A stretch of DNA of 30,534 nt from NCBI GenBank assembly GCA_964522665.1, contig CAZFVY010000089.1, positions 1 to 30,534 of the forward strand, given 5' to 3'. Of the stretch, positions 25,117 to 30,534 are shown piece by piece (position 1 is the first letter of the stretch; each line of letters opens with the position of its first letter). The notes under the pieces are model-generated. The model saw only the letters and a program-made list of their open reading frames with translations. It was not told the DNA's origin and did not search any database. The stretch is from CAZFVY01 sp964522665. GTDB lineage: Bacteria > Verrucomicrobiota > Verrucomicrobiia > Limisphaerales > CAZFVY01. The position numbers and the translations under genes were made by a program.

Positions 25117-25126
25117 TAAAAAACTT

Positions 25127-26809
25127 ATGATTGCACCGGACGCGGCTACGAAGCTGAGTCACAACGAAATTATCAAGGCGGCCAACCCGACCCTCGCCGG
25201 GACGATTGGCCGCACGCTCGCGGACTCAGCCGTCGATCGGTTTACCGAAGACGACACTCAATTCCTGAAGTTCCACGGCATTTATCAGCAGGATGACCGC
25301 GACGCGCGCAAGGTCGCGCGCAAGTACATGTTCATGGTGCGCGGGCGCTTGCCAGGGGGCGTGGTCGAGCCGGAGCTTTACCTGACGTTCGATCGGCTCG
25401 CGACCGATCACGGGAATAACACGTTGCGCATCACGTCGCGACAAGGTTTTCAATTTCACGGGGTCGTCAAAACGGGGTTGGGACCGCTGATGAAGGGGAT
25501 CAATGACGCGCTGGCGACGACGCTGGCTGCCTGCGGCGACGTTAATCGCAACGTCATGGCGCCTTCCACCCCCGCGACCAGTCCGCTAGTCGAGCGGGTA
25601 CTGGAAGACGCGCGCCTGTTGTCGAAAGCGCTGCTGCCGATCACGAAGGCGTACCACCAAATCTGGGTCGAGGGCAAGGAACTGAACCTCGGCGACGCCG
25701 GCGAAGATTTCGTCGATCCGCTTTACGGCAAAACCTATCTGCCGCGCAAATTCAAAACGGCATTCGTCATTCCGCCGTTGAACGACATCGACATTTTCAC
25801 CAATTGCGTGGGATTCATCGCGATCGCCGAGGGCGACCAACTGGCGGGTTACAACGTCGTCGCGGGCGGCGGCATGGGCATGAGCCACGGCAATACGCAG
25901 ACTTTTCCGCGGATGGCCGACGTCATCGGCTTCCTGACCCCGGCGCAAGTCGAGGCGGTGGCCAAGGCCGTGCTGACGATTCACCGCGACTTCGGCGACC
26001 GGACGAATCGCAAGCACGCGCGGCTCAAATATGTCCTCGAGGACCGCGGCGCCGCCTGGTTCCGCGCCGAACTGGAGCAACGCCTCGGGTTTACGCTCGG
26101 TCCGGCGCGCCCGTATCAGTTTACGCGGCAGGGCGATCTTTTTGGCTGGCGCCAGCAATTGGACGGTCGCAAGTTCCTCGGTCTCTACGTCGAAACGGGC
26201 CGGATCAAGGACGCGCCGGGCGCGCAATTAAAGAGCGCGTTGCGGGAGATCGTCGAACGGTTCCGTCCGGAGGTTCGGCTTACGCCCTCGCAGAATCTGA
26301 TTCTCGCGAACGTGAACTCGGCGGATCAAACGGCGATCACCGAGATTTTGGCGCGAAACGGCATTCCCGTTGAGAATCAGTCCACGGCGCTGCACCGCGC
26401 GTCGATGGCGTGCCCCGCTTTGCCGACTTGCGGTCTCGCTTTGGCGGAATCCGAGCGAGCGCTGCCCGGCTTGCTGACGCTGCTTGACCAGACGCTCACG
26501 GAGCTGGGCCTGGCGGGCGAAGAAATCGTCGTGCGCATGACGGGCTGCCCGAACGGCTGCGCCCGTCCATACATGTCGGAAATCGGTTTCGTGGGCAAAG
26601 GGCCAAACCGGTTCCAAATTTACCTCGGCGGCAATCAGGCCAGCACCCGGCTCAATCGGGTTTACAAGGATAACGTCAAGGGCGAAGAGATCGTCAATGA
26701 ACTCCGGCCGCTCCTGGCGCGTTTCGCGCGCGAGCGGCAGCCGGGCGAGCATTTCGGCGACTTCTGCGACCGCGCCGTATTGACCGCGCCGGCGACGACG
26801 AACAACTAA
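25127..26809 (+). CDS. cysI: assimilatory sulfite reductase, siroheme/4Fe-4S hemoprotein subunit
   Basis: A 560-residue sulfite reductase reducing sulfite to sulfide with six electrons in the cytosol. The four Cys ligands of the 4Fe-4S/siroheme centre are at 429 and 435 (ACPALPTCGLALAESER) and 474 and 478 (MTGCPNGCARPYMSEIGF). The N-terminal half has the siroheme-binding wording TFDRLATDHGNNTLRITSRQ and the core region GGGMGMSHG. Length is usual for CysI. No cysJ flavoprotein is nearby, so electrons may come from ferredoxin or from a CysJ encoded elsewhere. The ATG at 25127 has no Shine-Dalgarno sequence but sits 16 bases behind the predicted transcription start. It is the first gene of a four-gene cys operon. 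Confidence 0.95.
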   Translation: MIAPDAATKLSHNEIIKAANPTLAGTIGRTLADSAVDRFTEDDTQFLKFHGIYQQDDRDARKVARKYMFMVRGRLPGGVVEPELYLTFDRLATDHGNNTLRITSRQGFQFHGVVKTGLGPLMKGINDALATTLAACGDVNRNVMAPSTPATSPLVERVLEDARLLSKALLPITKAYHQIWVEGKELNLGDAGEDFVDPLYGKTYLPRKFKTAFVIPPLNDIDIFTNCVGFIAIAEGDQLAGYNVVAGGGMGMSHGNTQTFPRMADVIGFLTPAQVEAVAKAVLTIHRDFGDRTNRKHARLKYVLEDRGAAWFRAELEQRLGFTLGPARPYQFTRQGDLFGWRQQLDGRKFLGLYVETGRIKDAPGAQLKSALREIVERFRPEVRLTPSQNLILANVNSADQTAITEILARNGIPVENQSTALHRASMACPALPTCGLALAESERALPGLLTLLDQTLTELGLAGEEIVVRMTGCPNGCARPYMSEIGFVGKGPNRFQIYLGGNQASTRLNRVYKDNVKGEEIVNELRPLLARFARERQPGEHFGDFCDRAVLTAPATTNN

Positions 26810-26860
26810 CGACCGCGGCTGATTCCAGCGCGCGCAACGCGCCGAGCCGCCGTTCATCGC

Positions 26861-27580
26861 ATGTTTACCGCCACCGAAATCGCCACCCTGGACCAACGGT
26901 TCCAGCGCGAGTCCACCGAGAAAGTTCTCGCGTGGGCGTGGGAGCGCTTTGGAACGCGGGCGGCCATCGGCACCAGTTTTCAGGGCGCGGGCCTGGTGAT
27001 GATTCATCTGGCGCGACAGAGCCACTTGGATTTTCCCATCTTTACGCTGGATACCGGGCTACTCTTCCCCGAGACCATCGCGCTGAAAAAGCGGCTCGAG
27101 GAATTCTTCCAGCGCCCGATCGAGTCGCTCGTTCCGGACCTGAGCGTCGAGCAACAGACGGCGGCATACGGCGCGGAATTGTGGAAGCAGGACCCCGATC
27201 TTTGCTGCACGATGCGGAAAGTACTGCCGTTGACGGCGCGGCTCGCGGAGCTCGACTGCTGGATTACCGGCTTGCGCCGGGAGCAGGCCGAATCACGCGC
27301 CGGCATCGGAATCATCGAGGCGTACCTGTTCGACGAAAACACCGGGCGCGAGATCATCAAGTTGAACCCGATGGCCACCTGGACGCGCGACGCCGTTTGG
27401 GAATACATTCGCCGCCACCAGATTCCTTACAACCCGCTCCAGGACCAGGGCTACCGGTCGATCGGCTGCCTACCATGCACGCGCCGGATCAAAGATGGCG
27501 AAAACGAGCGCGCGGGACGCTGGACCGGGTTCAACAAGGTCGAGTGCGGCATTCACACGTTCATGGCGCGGAAGTCGTAG
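26861..27580 (+). CDS. cysH: adenylyl-sulfate (APS) reductase, CysH family, with 4Fe-4S motif
   Basis: A 239-residue CysH-family reductase producing sulfite from activated sulfate. It opens with a PP-loop-type region (AAIGTSFQGAGLVMIHLA) and then LDTGLLFPET. Cys115-Cys116 (DPDLCCTMRKVLPL) and Cys203-x-x-Cys206 (SIGCLPCTRR) are the CC/CxxC ligands of a 4Fe-4S cluster. This cluster distinguishes APS reductases from E. coli-type PAPS reductases. The C-terminal catalytic Cys229 lies in VECGIH. Electrons would come from thioredoxin or glutaredoxin. It begins 51 bases after cysI and 30 bases before cysD, so it is co-transcribed. It may accept both APS and PAPS; sequence alone does not decide. Confidence 0.93.
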   Translation: MFTATEIATLDQRFQRESTEKVLAWAWERFGTRAAIGTSFQGAGLVMIHLARQSHLDFPIFTLDTGLLFPETIALKKRLEEFFQRPIESLVPDLSVEQQTAAYGAELWKQDPDLCCTMRKVLPLTARLAELDCWITGLRREQAESRAGIGIIEAYLFDENTGREIIKLNPMATWTRDAVWEYIRRHQIPYNPLQDQGYRSIGCLPCTRRIKDGENERAGRWTGFNKVECGIHTFMARKS

Positions 27581-27610
27581 CGCGCGACTTTCCCAGCCCG
27601 CGGAATTCTT

Positions 27611-28423
27611 ATGGATTATTTATCCCGATTGGAGAACCAGAGCATTTACATCATGCGGGAGGCGTTCAATAAGTTCGACAACCTCGCAATGTTGTGGAGC
27701 ATCGGCAAGGATTCGACGGTCCTCCTCTGGCTCGCCCGCAAGGCGTTCCTGGGGCATGTCCCTTTCCCGCTGGTCCATGTGGACACGACCTACAAGATCG
27801 CGTCGATGATCGAGTACCGCGACCAACTGGTGCGCGACTGGAAACTTGACCTGGTGGTCGGAAAAAACGAAGCGGTATTGCAGAGCGGCACGACCTTTCC
27901 CAACGGCAAAGCGACCCGCGTTGAATGCTGCGGCACCCTGAAAAAGGACGCTCTCAAGCAAGTGCTGGAGATGCATCACTTCACCGGCGTGATCGTCGGC
28001 GTGCGCCGGGACGAGGAACCGACCCGGGCGAAGGAGCGTTATTTCAGCCCGCGCGATAAGAACATGGAGTGGAACGTCGAAGACCAGCCCCCGGAATTGT
28101 GGGATCAGTTCAAGACCGACTACGAGAAGGGCGCGCATATTCGGATTCATCCGCTCTTACATTGGACCGAATTGAATATCTGGGAGTACATCCAGCGCGA
28201 AAGCATCCCTGTGATCCCGCTCTATTTTGCGAACGCCAAGGGCGAGCGTTACCGCAGCATCGGCTGCGCCCCGTGCACGTTCCCGATCAAGTCCGAGGCG
28301 AGCAACGTCGCCGAGATCATCGAGGAATTGCGCCACACCAAAACCAGTGAACGCGCGGGCCGCGCCCAGGATAAAGAAAGCGAAGACGCCTTTGAGAAGC
28401 TCCGGCGCGACGGTTACATGTGA
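27611..28423 (+). CDS. cysD: sulfate adenylyltransferase subunit 2
   Basis: A 270-residue CysD, the ATP-pyrophosphatase subunit that makes APS from ATP and sulfate. The N-terminus LENQSIYIMREAFNKFDNLAM is typical. The PP-loop reads LWSIGKDSTVLLWLARKAF (SxGKDS), then HVDTTYKI and GVRRDEEPTRAKERYFSPRD, which agree with the family. The C-terminal YRSIGCAPCTFPIKSEASN completes it, though the usual C-terminal tail is short. It needs the GTPase CysN, encoded next as the N-terminal part of a CysNC fusion. Start ATG at 27611, 30 bases after cysH. Confidence 0.95.
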   Translation: MDYLSRLENQSIYIMREAFNKFDNLAMLWSIGKDSTVLLWLARKAFLGHVPFPLVHVDTTYKIASMIEYRDQLVRDWKLDLVVGKNEAVLQSGTTFPNGKATRVECCGTLKKDALKQVLEMHHFTGVIVGVRRDEEPTRAKERYFSPRDKNMEWNVEDQPPELWDQFKTDYEKGAHIRIHPLLHWTELNIWEYIQRESIPVIPLYFANAKGERYRSIGCAPCTFPIKSEASNVAEIIEELRHTKTSERAGRAQDKESEDAFEKLRRDGYM

Positions 28424-28486
28424 GGCGTACCCCGCTTCAATTTGCTCGCGACGCCGCGTGAGGCGGCGGCCCCATTTTTCTCGCTC

Positions 28487-30373
28487 ATGAATGCTCCCAC
28501 AGAACAACTGAAGATCGTCATCGTCGGCCACGTGGACCACGGCAAATCCACGTTCGTCGGCCGCCTGCTGCACGACACCGGTTCGCTGCCCGAGGGCAAG
28601 CTTGAACAACTGCAAAGAGTCGCCGAACGCCGCGGCGTGCCCTTCGAATGGGCCAACCTGATGGACGCGCTGCAATCCGAGCGCGACCAGAACATCACGA
28701 TCGACACGGCGCAAATCTGGTTTCAGACCCAGCGCCGTCAATACGTGATCATCGACGCGCCGGGGCATAAGGAGTTCCTCAAAAACATGATCACCGGCGC
28801 GGCGAGCGCCGAAGCCGCGCTGCTGTTGATCGACGCCAACGAAGGCGTGCAGGAACAATCTCGACGTCACGGCTATTTGCTCAACCTGCTGGGCATCCGC
28901 CAAATCGCGGTCCTGGTGAACAAGCTCGATTTGCAGGGTTATTCGCAGTCTAAATTCGAGGCGATCGAGAAGGAATACCGCGAGTTCCTGGCCAGCATTG
29001 GCGTCCAGCCGAAATTGTTCATCCCCATCTCGGCCAAGAACGGCGACAATTTGGCGACCCTCAGCCCGCGGATGCCGTGGTGGCAAGGCCCGACCGTCAT
29101 CGCGGCGCTGGACGATTTCAAGGTGGCCGAGTTGCCCGACAACCAGCCGCTGCGATTTCCGATTCAGGACGTCTATCGATTCGATGAGCGCCGCATCCTG
29201 GCCGGCCGCGTCGAAGCCGGGTCGATCAGCGTCGGGGATCGCCTGCTCTTCTGCCCCGGCAACAAGGTCAGCACGGTCAAGTCGATCGAGCGTTGGAACG
29301 CGCCGTCGCACGAAAGCGCCGGCGCCGGTGAATCGATCGGCGTCACGCTGACCGAGCAAGTTTTCGTCGAACGCGGCGCCATCGCGGCGCACGAGTCGGC
29401 GCCACCGTACGAATTGACCCGGTTCAAAGCGCGCCTATTCTGGCTCGGGCGCGCCCCGTTTCGCAAAGGCAAGGTTTACAAGCTGAAGCTGGCCACTCAA
29501 GAGGTGGAGTGCGAAATCGAAGCCCTCGACAAAATCATCGACGCCTCGACGCTCGCCGCGGTCTCGCGTCCGGCCAACGAAGGGTTTGTCGCCCGCCATG
29601 AAGTCGCCGAATTGACCCTGCGGACCAAGCGACCGGTCGCTTTTGACGCCCATTCCGAAATCATTCCCACCGGACGTTTTGTCATCGTCGATGGTTACGA
29701 AGTCGCCGGCGGCGGAATTATCGTCGCTGACAATTACCCGCGGCGCACCTCGGACGCGTCGCACAAAAGCGAGCACATTTATTGGAGCCGCGGCAAAGTG
29801 ACCCCCGCCCAACGCTCGTTGCGTAACGGCCATCCCGGTTGCGTGATCTGGCTCACCGGCTTTTCCGGAGCCGGCAAATCAACCATCGCGGCCGAACTGG
29901 AGCGGGAATTGTTCAACGCCGGCAAACATGCGTACATCCTGGACGGGGACAACGTCCGCCACGGACTTTGCTCTGACCTGGCGTTTTCCCCGCACGATCG
30001 CAAAGAGAATATCCGACGGGTCGGCGAAGTGGCCAAACTCTTTGCGGACGCGGGCATCATCTGCATTACCGCTTTCATCTCGCCCTACCGGTCGGATCGC
30101 GGGCTCGTCCGCGAGATGATTCCGCCCGGACGATTCATCGAAGTCCACGTCAACGCCCCGCTCGCGGTCTGCGAAGAGCGCGATCCGAAAGGATTGTACG
30201 CCAAAGCCCGCGCCAACGAGGTCAAGGAATTCACCGGCGTGTCCGCGCCGTACGAACCGCCGGAGAAGCCGGAAATCGAATTGCGCACGGATAAGCTAAG
30301 CCCGGCGGAATCTGTCACGGCCATTTTGGATTATTTGAATCTCCAGAACCACGACGCGGAAATCTCGATTTAG
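28487..30373 (+). CDS. cysNC: bifunctional sulfate adenylyltransferase GTPase / APS kinase (CysNC)
   Basis: A 628-residue fusion. Residues 1 to about 435 are the EF-Tu-like GTPase CysN. G1 is GHVDHGKS (14-21) and G3 DAPGH in VIIDAPGHKEFLKNM. G4 is NKLD and G5 SAKNGD, with beta-barrel domains after it. From about residue 440 comes APS kinase (CysC) with P-loop GFSGAGKS (458-465), the motif LDGDNVRHGL, and the APS/PAPS loop RRVGEVAKLFADAGIICITAFISPY split over its usual positions. The GTPase drives APS formation by CysD, the kinase makes PAPS. The ATG at 28487 is preferred to an in-frame TTG at 28442 because it directly precedes the first conserved strand. It is the last gene of the operon. Confidence 0.93.
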   Translation: MNAPTEQLKIVIVGHVDHGKSTFVGRLLHDTGSLPEGKLEQLQRVAERRGVPFEWANLMDALQSERDQNITIDTAQIWFQTQRRQYVIIDAPGHKEFLKNMITGAASAEAALLLIDANEGVQEQSRRHGYLLNLLGIRQIAVLVNKLDLQGYSQSKFEAIEKEYREFLASIGVQPKLFIPISAKNGDNLATLSPRMPWWQGPTVIAALDDFKVAELPDNQPLRFPIQDVYRFDERRILAGRVEAGSISVGDRLLFCPGNKVSTVKSIERWNAPSHESAGAGESIGVTLTEQVFVERGAIAAHESAPPYELTRFKARLFWLGRAPFRKGKVYKLKLATQEVECEIEALDKIIDASTLAAVSRPANEGFVARHEVAELTLRTKRPVAFDAHSEIIPTGRFVIVDGYEVAGGGIIVADNYPRRTSDASHKSEHIYWSRGKVTPAQRSLRNGHPGCVIWLTGFSGAGKSTIAAELERELFNAGKHAYILDGDNVRHGLCSDLAFSPHDRKENIRRVGEVAKLFADAGIICITAFISPYRSDRGLVREMIPPGRFIEVHVNAPLAVCEERDPKGLYAKARANEVKEFTGVSAPYEPPEKPEIELRTDKLSPAESVTAILDYLNLQNHDAEISI

Positions 30374-30468
30374 AATCACGAGACCGTCGCGGCAGTCATC
30401 AGAATGGGTGTGAGACAGAATTCTTCTGCGGGACTCTGAGACTTGAAGCTCACGCTGTCGGCGATTCG

Positions 30469-30492
30469 CTCGGTCCCGAAGGGACGACCGAG
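30469..30492. repeat. REP-like stem-loop unit 1
   Basis: CTCGGTCCCGAAGGGACGACCGAG folds as GTCCC-GAA-GGGAC with outer CTCG/CGAG pairs and a small bulge. It lies about 95 bases after the cysNC stop and 5 bases before a second hairpin. I recall similar paired hairpins as dispersed repeats in Verrucomicrobia, but I cannot check copy number from this window. Confidence 0.45.
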
Positions 30493-30497
30493 AGTAG

Positions 30498-30517
30498 CTC
30501 GGCGTTTCAACGCCGAG
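30498..30517. repeat. REP-like stem-loop unit 2
   Basis: CTCGGCGTTTCAACGCCGAG is a perfect 9-bp inverted repeat with a 2-base centre. No T-run follows on either strand, so an intrinsic terminator is unlikely, although the structure could still protect or end the cys transcript. Confidence 0.5.
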
Positions 30518-30534
30518 TTCTAGGCAAAGTGATT

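Larger units (their letters stand above)
24520..25126. other. 607-base intergenic region without a supported gene
   Basis: This region separates rloAB from the cys operon, which diverge from it. Its ends hold the two promoters. Between them I find open frames in both directions, the longest 24699-25115 on the plus strand. None has a recognisable domain, and the longest runs through the cysI promoter, so I do not call a gene. Visible structure: a 12-base direct repeat (24703-24714 and 24721-24732) and a stem TCGGAA/TTCCGA with an 8-base loop (24929-24948). It may be the eroded edge of the inserted rloAB cassette. Confidence 0.5.

Noticed and set aside
28157..29392. Minus-strand open frame of 411 codons
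   Set aside because: Antisense to cysD and cysNC, which carry unambiguous motifs.

Overview
The window looks like chromosomal DNA of a GC-rich Gram-negative bacterium, most likely a member of the Verrucomicrobiota (PVC group). The arguments are the lipopolysaccharide and outer-membrane genes (Kdo hydroxylase, family 9 glycosyltransferase, Skp/OmpH), a TIGR03067-type protein (a family seen mainly in Planctomycetes and Verrucomicrobia), and a large MoxR/DUF58/VWA operon of the PVC kind. The taxon is an inference. I see no rRNA, tRNA, CRISPR array, insertion sequence, integrase or phage gene. All genes are complete within the window.

Layout, left to right. (1) 62-3300, minus strand: acylphosphatase, metallophosphoesterase, family 9 glycosyltransferase and Kdo hydroxylase, a short operon with an LPS flavour. 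(2) 3457-16774, minus strand: a long run read from right to left. It starts with a hotdog thioesterase and an Skp/OmpH chaperone. Then come a coiled-coil membrane protein, a MoxR AAA+ ATPase, a DUF58 protein, a BatA-like VWA protein, an iron-type ABC solute-binding protein, an ABC permease fused in frame to a six-repeat NHL propeller, and a 965-residue VWA membrane protein. From DUF58 onward the genes overlap by 4 bases or are 1 base apart, so they are probably translationally coupled. (3) 16899-22296, minus strand: a secreted clan GH-A-like glycoside hydrolase, a small secreted TIGR03067 protein, a zinc alcohol dehydrogenase and a NifS-like cysteine desulfurase. (4) 22440-24519, minus strand: an RloA/RloB pair (AAA ATPase plus RloB protein, the architecture of AbiL-type phage defence) in visibly less GC-rich DNA. 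(5) 24520-25126: about 600 bases with no supported gene, ending in the promoter and a 20-base near-palindrome for the next operon. (6) 25127-30373, plus strand: cysI-cysH-cysD-cysNC, assimilatory sulfate reduction. (7) 30374-30534: two stem-loop units of REP-like appearance.

How the parts work together. CysD and the CysN part activate sulfate to APS, the CysC part can phosphorylate it to PAPS, CysH reduces it to sulfite and CysI reduces sulfite to sulfide. The nearby cysteine desulfurase belongs to the consuming side of sulfur metabolism but is on the other strand, separated by the RloAB pair. The most unusual object is the MoxR/VWA operon. It carries a solute-binding protein and a permease without an ATPase gene, and the permease has become one polypeptide with what looks like a former NHL-repeat lipoprotein. 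This is the best candidate here for an undescribed system: a chaperone/VWA complex physically tied to a transporter with an extracytoplasmic sensor-like propeller.
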